From Axinella damicornis (Eukaryota > Porifera > Demospongiae > Axinellida > Axinellidae), in NCBI GenBank assembly GCA_963931865.1, contig OZ007513.1:1815452-1879451 (forward strand): a stretch of 64,000 nucleotides of DNA, written 5' to 3'. Below the pieces are notes generated by a model. That model did no database searches and was not told the DNA's origin. It worked only from the letters and a program-made list of their open reading frames with translations. Position numbers and translations under genes: made by a program. Positions 24,601 to 36,600 of the stretch are shown here, piece by piece. The first letter of the stretch is position 1. Every line of letters starts with the position of its first letter.

Positions 24601-27600
24601 AGTTATTGTAGTGACGTCGACCATCAACCACAGAACACGCAGCTCCACACATTGTATGTGGTCACAGTCGGTACGTAGCTGAAGTGTTTGACTTGATCGT
24701 GAGCATGCAGTGAACCAGCCATTAACTTACTCCAAGGACATTTCTATTATTCATTGCACAGTTAAGCTTTACAATGGATTAGCGTATGTTATTTCACAGA
24801 GAACATTGATCAGTTTTCAAACTACTTCTTGCAGATATTGATGAGTGTCAAGCAAGATCTCACAACTGCTCTGCCCCAGCTCAATGTGTAAACTTTGAAG
24901 GAGGATTCAGGTGTTCATGTAATACAGGATACATGCTGAATGACACCACGTATGCAGATTGTGAAGGTACATCAAATCTGTTCGCAGCATCTTCAGTCCG
25001 AAAAATGACCATATGCCATCATTCCTCACTTTAGACATTGATGAGTGCACTCAAGCAAATGGAGGATGTAGTAGATTCTGTGATAACACGGACGGTTCCT
25101 TCACCTGCATGTGTGATCAGGGATATGAGCTGGATGAAGATGGGCGGCAGTGCATTGGTATGGCCTGGGGAGATGATAATCACCATGGGGATGAGCTAGC
25201 TTGAGGGAGACCTATTCTGAGTGCTGTATGAAGAACCGGTTTCCACATACATGATCACAATGAATGAAGACGTTTAAGTGTGAAACATTCCACCACAGAA
25301 AGCCACAATGAAGTGCACGTGCTGATACTTTGTGGAAGAATCAGTCACCTAAAGCAAGGTTTTCCATTTTGGCTACGAGCAATTCCATTTGTTAGTCTCA
25401 AATTATCCCTTTGTTTCTGAAGTCTACATAGCATCCCTCTGGAGAGAGGTCAGGTCAGCTGTTTCCATGTGCAGCAACATCAGAATGGCAATGATTGCTG
25501 CGAGCAAATGCCAGTAGCCATTGAGCACACCAGTGCTCCCAATTATTTGGGTGAATGGTATGTATGAACTCAACCCAGCCTCATTCCCAGGCCACGCGGC
25601 CTCGGAATGAGGCTGGAACTCAACCCTAATTCCTGGAAACATGCTACAACCATATAAGCAGAACTGTAAATATCAAATATCCACGTCGTATTTATAGTGA
25701 ATGGTTGCATCATGTGTAAGGAACATACCATGTGGCTACTTTTTGACTTTCAGATATCAATGAATGTGAAAGAGGATCTCACAACTGCTCGACAGATGAG
25801 CCTGCTCCTGCAAAGTGTATCAACTTGGTGGGAGGGTTTCGATGTTCCTGTGCTGACTACCTGGGCTTTAGATTGGACAAGTCCACCTATGCTACTTGTC
25901 AAGGTAAGGTGATAAATGAATTGCACGAGTGACAGCGAGTACAATTTATGCCTGTTGTGAGTGCAACTATTCCCAAATGGCAGGAGAATCAATACTAATC
26001 ATATCATATAGTACTTCCTGCTAGGCGCCTGGGTATACACAGTGGGAAGCGACTTCAGCAATAAGCCATGCCCTGGCCACAAAGTACTGACCTGTTGTGT
26101 GATGAAGCAGAAGCTATAGTATGGATGCGCGGCATTGCAACTGACATCCTAGGTTCCAGGCTATGTGCGCATAACAGCCATGCAGAGCTAGCCTACAGCC
26201 TACAGCACTAGTACGGCACACTGACTAGCACCACCGTTTCTGTGACATCACTTTTGCCATGCTTTCATTAGGTTCCCACAGCATTCTTCTGCTCGGGTAC
26301 AGTAAAACAGTCCTAGCAGTAAACAACGTGAGCGCTCACACAGCAGCCATTTTCAACCGTTGCTAATGAAAATGAGGCTTAGCCATGATACGTACGCTCG
26401 TTACTAGGGTGGAGATTTACCTGATTGGTTGGCATGCATCGTGGCCGCTTAGTAAGTAAGTGTGCAATTTCTGATGGCCCTCAGACTACAATAATTGTGC
26501 AATAACTTTGCACACTTTTCTATGGGAGTAAAGGTATGGCAACTCTATAAGTATATTACATTGCCTGTTGCTCGTGCAATTATTCCCAAATCACACTCGA
26601 ACCCATGTGATTATACCTATACTAATTGTGTGATTTTGCTGTAGTTAAAGCTGCAGTAATGTTGACGCTTTTTCCCATCGTAGATATTGATGAGTGCAGT
26701 GAGGGCATATCTGGGTGCAGTCAGAACTGTGACAACACCATTGGATCTTTCAATTGTTCATGCCAAAATGGATATCGACATTCCGAGCAAGACCAGAGAA
26801 TCTGCACTGGTATGGAGTGTGATAGCAAGAACCAGGCATGCAACTTGTCCGAAGTATTGACTGTACAGCTACCAAGTGAATCAGTGTGTGTGAAGTTGCA
26901 ATGCAGTATCCACACACATCGCAATGAAGGGTAGAGGTGCACTATCACTTGGCTCAAACGCAAGGTTGTTTTTGATCTTGCTACGTCCTCACACTTGTGG
27001 GGATGTATAGTTGAGATGAAATGAGTTTTTTAGTATAACAGTCCCTTCTTAATTCAAAGTAGTGTGTAAAATAAGGGAGCGTATTAAGGTACGGTACAGT
27101 CTTCTCTAGACTGGATAACTACCTGGAAGAACAGCAACAACATTGGTCAAGCACCAAGAGACAGTACCTGGTACTACCTATCAAAGATTGGCAGTGAGAT
27201 AACACATTGTCCGTGGCAACTGGAGATGAAGGAAGGACTTGGTGGTTCCACCCTAGCTGTGTCTGCGTCTTCATTGGGAAGTAATAGCTTAAGCTTATAA
27301 CTAACCTAAAGATAAACTTCAAGCTGCGTTTTGTAAAACTCACAGACTAATGTACATAATTGAATTGTACTGCAGATATTCTAGAATACATTTAGCACAG
27401 GGCATTTAAACAAGTCGAACTTACCAACTAGGGGTTGATGGAACAATTAAGGGGTTAGTGGAAGAACTACTGGGTGGATGGAACTACTAGGGGGTTAATG
27501 GAAGAACTAGGGGGTTAATGGAAGAACTAGGGGGTTAATGGAAGAGCTAGGGGGTTGATGGAAGATTAATGGAAGAGTTTAGCATGGTCTGATATCGGTT

Positions 27601-30600
27601 TCTCTTGCACTTGAAGGACCCAGTGTGTCAGTAGTACTTGAATGTTATCTGACCCCTGTTCCATGCACTGTTCACATCAACAGATATTAATGAGTGTGGA
27701 GAGAACCGTGACGACTGTGGGCAGACCTGCATCAACACACCTGGTAGCTACGAGTGCATGTGTTCTCAAGGGTACATGTTACACAGAGATGGACGCAGTT
27801 GTGAACGTAAGCAGCCATTCATGCACCACTAACACTCTGACAGTCAAGTTCATATCCGACTAGTATGCAACTCACAGCATAACCTTTCTCTCCTTCCTCC
27901 TCCATGTAATAAGTGCATTGTACATTACTTGAACTATTTCAGCACATAATTATGCGCTTGTACCTCAAAATGCAGAGGGGTGTGGGTGCTAAATACGCTT
28001 GGAGTATGTACTCTACAGTATTTAACTTTGCTTAGTGCTACTCTGAACAAATCAGACACCTCGGAGTCATTTACATGACCGGACACTAATGTGTGCATTA
28101 TCTAGATAATGCATGCTTTTCAAAGACCAACGGCTGTTTCGGGCAAGTGAGTAACACTAAGTACTTTAGATACCAGTTCATGCGCATTACGGAGTTAGTT
28201 AGTGCACTCGGGCAATATCGTTTACGGTCTCGGGCGGATAATGCACTTGCCTTTGGCTCGTGCATTATCTCGCCCTCGACCGTTAACTATATTGCCCTAT
28301 AGCTTGTGCACTAAAACCCTTTATCTCACGTTGCGTGGGCGGATCACACGTGCCGGTAGTCACTGTATACGTGCTACAGCAACAGGGGTGATGTATTTCC
28401 CTTTGATGTTTGATACATGCCCTGGACCAGGGCATGTATATCCCTTTGATGTTTGATACATGCCCTGGGAAGCCCCACTGTTCACGGTTTGTTCAACCGC
28501 TTGGTCGTAGCATTGTGAACGTCAAAAGTCACTGTATTTCACACAGAGAATGTGTCTGTAGTCTACATCAACAGTTGAGAAGTAGCTAGGTATTCGCGCG
28601 TAAGCGCTATGGGTCTATGCGATAGATGGACGGTCGGCACAGAGCTTTGGGCTACTAGCGCTATGTCTATGCGATAGATAGACGGTCGGCACAGAGCTTT
28701 CGGCTACTATCGCTTTGCTACATGCTGTAAGCACACTCTCGCGCGGCCAGAACCAACCACGGAGACCAGAAACTAACGGAGTTAGATCCTTACAGCTCAC
28801 CTCACGTTCAGTCATTTTGTCTTCAGTCCCTTTGCATTTACGGGAGCACTAGGCTTCTCTCTCCGCTTTCCTTCTACGTTTAAACCGCTTTGACTAACAT
28901 CGAAGACGGCCCTTCTTCGTAATTCCAACGTGGGAGTCGTCCTGTTTTCGAAATCACTTGCTGTCACGCCATCCGTCACTGAATATAGGCCCAATACTCC
29001 TCGAGAATCGCGCGAACAACTAGCTACTTGCTTCTCAACGACGACATCAACTACTATACAGCCAGCTAGCTAGCTAACACACAATGAACTGAAGCCAGAC
29101 TAAACCGTGCTGCAGTGTGACGCAAGCCGTTACCAAGGAGACTCCGTAGCAACCGTGCTGCAGTATGACGTAGCGACAGTAATCAACGTGAGATAAGCCA
29201 GTTAGATCACGCCTAGTCGGGATGTATCCGGTTTACAGTCACTCGCACTCGGGCGCTTCGCGCCCTCGTGCTCGTGACTGTAAACCGGATACATCCCTCC
29301 TAGGCGTGATATAACTATAACGTAATGCACTGTAAACTGGTACCTAAAGTATTACATGTAGCCCATTGCTAGGTGGTTGCTAAGATTATAGAAGACTTAT
29401 AAATGGGTAACATGCGCTTGGAAGAGCTGATTCAGCCATATCAAGTGTGAATTGTGACTATATCGGCTGTGAAGAGTGGCTAAATATAAGTAACCACCTA
29501 GCAAAAGCTATAAATCACCCAGTTCATAACTCATTATCAGGTGCTGTGCGCCCTTGGGTGTCGGGGCTTATAAACCAGCTTGCGAGGGTGATTTAAGCAC
29601 ACAGTTCTGCTTTACGGAATCTAGAAACACTTGCAGCAAGAGCGTTTTAAGCCTGCAGTCATCATTATTACTACAGAATTTTTTTGTGGCTTTCATGCTG
29701 AGCAATCCTACCAGGAGCACTGTTTAGTATGAAGTTGGTGCACAGTCTTGTTTGCTTTATAGCTCAATTTGGCTCTGATCAAAATCTATCCTATTCAGCT
29801 CTTAGATGCCCTGCACTCGAGGCTCCTCAAAATGGCTCCATTATGTGTAACCGGCGAACAACTGGAGGACAGTGTAGCTTCATGTGCGACAAAGGATACA
29901 CCCTAGTTGGAACCAGATTTCGAGTTTGCTTCCCCTCAATGCGATGGTCTGGCCGTCCTGCAACCTGCAGGCCTAGGCAGTGCCCATCTCTCGAACCCCC
30001 TGACCATGGATTTGTCCGGCTGCCTTGCACAAACGAGTACGCAACATCCTGCGGTATTCAGTGTGAGTATGGCTACAAGAGAGAAGGGCCTGGTGAACGA
30101 TTTTGCAGTTTGTCCGATGGAACTGACCAGCTTCAATGGACAAAAGCACCTGTGTGCGAAGGTGAGCAAATTTACAAAATTCTTGCATATTCTTTATGCT
30201 GTGTAGGCTATGGTACTTACCTCTGAGTTTACTGCTCATTTTCCAGAGAGCAACGTCTGTCAGCTGGATACCTGCAAACACAATGGTGCATGTTCACCTA
30301 GCGAACCTGTACCGTTCACTTGCGACTGTGAAGGCACTGGGTTCACTGGACCAACTTGCAACACTGGAATTGTCTCCACCCCCATGATCCCAACCTTGAC
30401 TGTGGGTATGCGGTCGGAGGCACTAGTGTTGTCAGCCCCTGCAGAGCAAGGACTCATGATCAGGGCGTACGGAGGAGACCATTTACAGATTTCACCGAGA
30501 GAATTTCAATTTACTCCAACCAATAAAAGTGCCACCTTTGTTGTGAAGGGAACTGCTCCAGGTTTCTTCGTGATCCAGTACAATCTGACTGGGCAAGATG

Positions 30601-33600
30601 CAAGCAATGTTATGCCACCCGTAGTTTCTCCTGTGTTTGTTACTGAGCCTGTCAGCGATGGTGATGGTTCTAACTATTTTGAGGAGCTTGGGATTGTTAC
30701 AGGACTTCTGCAGGAAAGTTGCTGCACACCTAAAGATATTTCCTTCCTATGTCCAATGTCATCTTTGTCAAACCGGATAATGATTAAGTCTGCTTGTGAA
30801 TGGACTTCTAAATCAGACAGTGTTGTGTCAACGGGTGGAGTTGTATTTGCTGCGAACAACAACTTCAGCCTACCACTTTCTATTGCTGGGATAGAAGTGC
30901 ACAGTTCTTCAGTTGGGACAGGTATGGAAAGGTCTGTTCGTCGTGTTGAACTATCACAGGACCCAGCGGATGACTGCAAGGCTTGTAGAGAGAATGAGAA
31001 TAACCCAGAATGCTACCACTACAGTTTCACAACAACGGATACTCAACTGTTCTTGCAAAACCGGTCCCTAGCTTTCACATACCTAGAACGTGTAAGGCCA
31101 GTTCTATTCCCGGCGTGGTTGGACATCTTTATTGATGACGAAATCCCAGGTCCAATTTCAAATGTTTTTGAGCCTTATGAAACTACTACTGAACTGGTGA
31201 AGCCTGAAGATATCTCATTGCTGACTGGATGTCAAAACCTAGAGGTAGATCAGTCTAGCCAAACCCTGTATTCTGTTCTCAGATATGGACGAACAATATC
31301 TGCTTTGATTGACGGAGAGAATGTGACATACATTGAGCCTCAATCCGCTTCCTCTCCTGGAGCTAGTGACCCAATCTGTTTTGCTGTTGACCTTTGCCAA
31401 GGACAGCTATCCCCCATACACGTAGACCTTTCTGGGCCAACACGAGAACTACTAGTGTCGCAGTTCCTGAGAGAATACTCGGTCAATCGTGGCTGGGACA
31501 TTATGGTTCACAGTGTCACACTTTCTAAGGCAAGAATGGCTGTTGATTCCATTACAAGCTTGTACTGGAATGGAACCTCATTTTTCCAGCCAGAACTACC
31601 ACAATCTGATGTGACAGTGAATACAGAATCAAGAATGCCATTTAGGAGTGGACAACTTCACGTTAGCATGAATTTCATTGGAAAGTTATACTACCTTTAC
31701 CAGGTTAGCGAGATTCATTTTTGTTCCACTAGGCAATGTATCAGTGGTGTATATAATTAGTAACTGTACCTCAATGTGCCAATGTAGGATCAAGATGGTG
31801 TTCTCATAGGAAGAATGGACTTGAGTGTCAACACTACAATTGCTGGGGAGAGCAGGAGGTTGCTTTTGACTGGCAACAGTACCACCAAATCTCTCCTAAA
31901 CATTTCAGGTACAATTGGTATATGTTCCATGGTCATCATATAAAACTGAGGGTACTATGGTATGTTGGGGGCAAACTTTAACTGCATATGCACCTATGCA
32001 CTCTAAGCCGTACTTAATTGACCAATTATTAAGTGAAAGTGAACTAAATTCCATTTTGACTGGCTGGAGCTCTACCCCCAAAAATATTATTTGCACTGCC
32101 TACAAATCAGTTTCTCAGCGGCATCTTTATCCTTTATGTCGATAAGGCTAAACTTACATTTCTCCTTCAGGTAGCACAGATTGCTCACAAGAAGACTATG
32201 AAGCTTCTGGGATTTCAACCAAGCTCATACATACCCAGCGTCCTGGCCAGCAATTCTTTTCCGAACTCTTACCATTTGCTGAGGAGACGACAGACTGCCT
32301 GGTGGATGTCTTCATGAATCTTGATCGTGATCTTCAGCTCCAAGGTTTTAGTCTGCATACTGGATGCCCACATCTCAACCTCGGGAGGCTGACATTCACA
32401 GGTATGAATCACAGGCTCTACTTCTCTGGCACTGGGAACTTTGAACAGCTCTGCTTGCAAGATAACATGCCAGAAGTAGTGGACCCTTCCCTTTTGATTT
32501 TCTCTACCCTCAAAAGAGACAGGCTTCCCCTTGGAAATTTTCTCACCCTCTATCAAAGTGACCGTTCAGCAGCACTTTTGCTTGCATTCGGTAGAGATGA
32601 CAGTGCATTTGCAGCCAAGCTGAGCAGGGTAGCTGTTTCCTTTCTTGATACAAACTTCTTCACTGCTGTTGACATTGTGAATAACAACCTGCAATTTGCA
32701 GCAAATGCCACAATCTTTGGTCGATATTCAGCCTACTTGATGGTTTTGGCTCCTGCAAATTACTCTTCTTGGGACAGACTGTCCTTTTCAATATCTGGGG
32801 TCATGAGGAATGGAACTGGCAGCTTCTATGAACTTCTTTCAAGATCCATTGATCGACAGCTTAGGGATACAGCTTTAAATGCTAGAAGAAAATTATTTTA
32901 TGCAAATATTGCACGAAATTCCTCACAGCAGAATCTCCAAATGTTCCAAGATCGACTTAATGAGAGGAGAATGGAATTAGTTGATGCCAATACAACATAC
33001 CAAGACAGACTGTCAGAAGTGAGTGCAGCAAACGATGCAGTGATTGAAGCCCGGAAAGCATTTGATAATGCTAGTGAGGAACTCCAGCAGTATGAGGAGG
33101 ATGTCAACAACTTGTGCATGGAGCAATTCTGCGAAGATGTTTGTATGAGCGGCAGGATATGCACACCATCCTACATTGACACTTACACCGAAGAAACAGG
33201 ACGGTGCCCCTACACTGATTATGTGACGAGAAGAGTTCGTGTAGCACCATTCTTTGTGGACAGGAGAGTGTGGAGGTGGATGCTTGTGTGTCGCAAACTC
33301 AGTGAACTCTACGGCTGTAATGTAAAATGCCAATTTCCACCACAAGTTGAGGTCTGTTCCGGACAGTGTGTTTCAGTAGTGGTACGCGTACCAGTATTCT
33401 ACTGGGGCGACATTCAGGTACCAGTGGAGAAATACCGAAACTGCACCGTACATGTTCACAACGGAACCATCCCCACCACAGTTTGTGAACTAAGTGACTG
33501 TGCCATAAGAAGACCTGATAACTCATGTATTGCTGACAATGCTGCATGCCGAGTAGCACGACAAGTTGCCTTTGAAAACTTGGGACAGGCCAGACAAAAT

Positions 33601-36600
33601 ATTGTGGAACCTTTTCAGATACTGAATGAAGCACGGATGAACTTATCCTTGGCAAGATCGGCTGCTTCAGTTGCTCAAGTTCGCCTCGAAAGTTCTCAGC
33701 AAATGTTCAACCAGCTTTTACTAGCATACCAGGGTGCACGGCTAGCTCGTGACTTGGCTGACGAGAGCTATCAAATGACTTTATCTCGAGATGAAATTGG
33801 ACAACAACTCTTGGAACTTTACAAGCAGCGCATACCTTCAGTTGATACACTGAGAGTTGTGAATGTTACTTTCAATATCACGATTGAAGTTGAGTCTCCT
33901 TCACAATTTCCAATTCTCATTACGTATATGACACCACGCACTGGCCAAGTTTTTGAGAAGATGGTAGATTTTGATTTCTCAACCCGATATCAGGTTGAAT
34001 TGTTTGACAATATTGCGGAAGAAATGGTCTCTGAGTCATTTCAGATGAGACAAACAAGGTCTGGCAACTCTCGTTCAAGGTCCAAGCGGCAGGAGGTGGA
34101 ATCAGTAAGTTCAAATCAACAGAGGTTTGAAGAGAACTGTGCTGACCTCCAGAACACCATTCTGTTCCTCAGTGAAATAGCATCCTCCCTTGCACAAGTG
34201 AATGAGAGCTTGAATGATGCACAACAGGCAAGTGAGGAACAAGTCCAAGACATTTCCAGCCAGTCTCAGGTAGGTAGTATTGGTGAGATGAATGGGGTTA
34301 ACTTCACGGTTCTCAAATCAGCGTTCAATGTCACGACAAATGTTGGAGAGCTGGAGGAAAGAGTGAAAGATGATGCAGAAGTCAGAGCGTACATGGCCTT
34401 GTTGGGAGAGCAGCTGACGGCAATCAGTGAGCGTTTGCAGACACTTGAAGACGGTGCTTTCCCGGACTGGGTATCAAGAGTAGAAGTTCTGTACAGTCAA
34501 TCCACTTCTGTGAGTGGCTATCCATGCTTCAGTTTTAGTGACTGTCTACTCACAGCAGTCAACATACTTGAAGCCTTGCTGCGAAACACCCCTGGCACTG
34601 AAGCAGAAACATTGCTGGCACAACTACAACTAGCTAGGGAAGACCTGCTGGAGCTTGCATCAGTGAGGAACCTGACTGTACCAGAAGCCATTGAGAAAAT
34701 TAACCCCATACTAGCCATTATCAGTGAATATGTTGAAAACAGCTACTGGTGCAGCTCTCCTCCCCGTATCACACTCCACCCTCCCCCAGAAGTGGATGTA
34801 CCTACTGATGGCACACTAGTTCTCACCTGTGAAGCTGATTCTGACCTCAATGTGACCTACCAATGGAAGAAGAATGGAAATACAATTCCAGACTCTACCT
34901 CAAACCAACTCATTCTCACAAACATGCAACGCTTGGATTCTGGCAATTACACTTGTCATGCTTCCAATCCGGTCGGGACCGTGAGCTCCATCAGCACTAG
35001 CGTGATTGTGTATGAGCTGCCCGAGTTCTACCTTCTGCCTGTCCCAACATCGGTGTATGAGAGTGATCAAAATGGTGCCTGGTTTGCATGCAACGCCACC
35101 TCCTGGCCCTACCCAGGATGGAGATGGTACTTCAGACCCACAGAAGAGAGTTCATGGATGCCAATTGAGGGAGAAATCATCAACGAACTGCTTATTCCTT
35201 TCCCTCAGAGGAGGCACGAAGGATGGTACACTTGTGAAGCATACAATGCACATGGAAGTATAAGAGCAGAAGGGGTTTACTTGCGGATTCTTCGCTTCAC
35301 TGTAAGTCAACAGGCAATCCCCATAGGATTCCAGATCATGTCGTCAGAGGAACAATGTGAAGTTGATGGTTTGTGTGCTACTGAGACGGTAAGGGACAAC
35401 ATCCTTCAAGCACTTCGTGAGCTAATTGACAATACCACAACTCTCATTAATGGGCTTGAGGTAGTTCGGAACTCTGATTGCGCTTACACGTGTAGCTTCA
35501 CCTTGGTTACTCAGAATGTTACAGCCGAAGGATTTCAGCTGATTGAAATAGCAAATAGAGCAGTCCCAAAACGATCTGGCCTGCAGCAAAGTAAAGTAGC
35601 CATTGAAAGTGCCATTCAGCAAGGAGAGTTTACCGTTCAGTGTGCACCATTGACCCTTCATGCTTCAGAATTTTCACTCACGGTGCAAAATCTGGTGTAC
35701 ATATGTCCAGCTGGGCAGAAACTGAGTTCAGATTTCTTGCTGTGTGGTAAGTTCATTTCTGTAGTAAAAAGGATGGTAAAATATGAAGAGAAGTATGTAA
35801 TGAAGTCCTATACTCTACTACAGTGACCTGTGAGCCCGGTACATTTTCAGCCTACACTGAACAAACCCGGATCTTCAATGGCGAGGCTATTACTGAACAG
35901 TTTCAAGTCTGCAAACCATGTCTCATTGGCTCATACGAACCAAGGGTCGGTAGTAGCATGTGCATACCTTGTCCTCAGTTCCATACCACTCCTTCTACTG
36001 GTAGGACATCAGCTGCTGAATGCGTGGGTAAGTTATCTAACATGTTACTTGCACGAGCTTACAAAATTACATAGCTCTTCAGAGATCCACTACAGGCTGG
36101 TAGATTGTACAGTACCCACAGAGAAGAGATGTGTTCAAAAGCACGAACAGATCTTATCTAGCCTCGTTCCCGGCCCGAGACGGGCCTGGGAACGAGGCTA
36201 GATTTTATCGTAATGTATTGTTCAATACAAACTCCCTTGAGTCAACTACTCCAATGTGTAATCTACATGTTCCCCACCCCACCCCGCAGCGGATCCTCTG
36301 TTGCTGGAGTGTGCTACTGATGGAAGTCGTACTCATGTCACCATTGACTGTCGGAGCAACAGACCTCCTGTGACAACAATGTGTTCATTTGATGGGCGAC
36401 TAGAGCATCAGTGTGAGTGGCTGAATACAACAGATGTTGAAAGACATTAATTTGTCGTTGTTCACCTTTTGTATTGTATAACCATCTGAAATGCTCTATT
36501 TACACAGGTGATTTGCCAATCTCTGTCAATATACGCACGTTTGCTGCTGGAAACCACAGCCTAAAGATCACAATCACAGACACCTTTGCCCTCACCGCTC

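Noticed and set aside
27426..27570. Possible CRISPR-like array
   Set aside because: The 20-bp units are contiguous without unique spacers, and the context is an animal intron. It is a minisatellite.
28615..28994. Two adjacent minus-strand ORFs overlapping by ATGA
   Set aside because: They lie within the nested palindromic insertion, have no domain and no homologue in the paralogous intron. The overlap looks coincidental.
33299..33655. 118-codon minus-strand ORF inside the giant exon of gene A
   Set aside because: It is antisense to conserved coding sequence, carries no recognisable domain and is not preserved at the same place in gene B. It is a shadow of the real frame.
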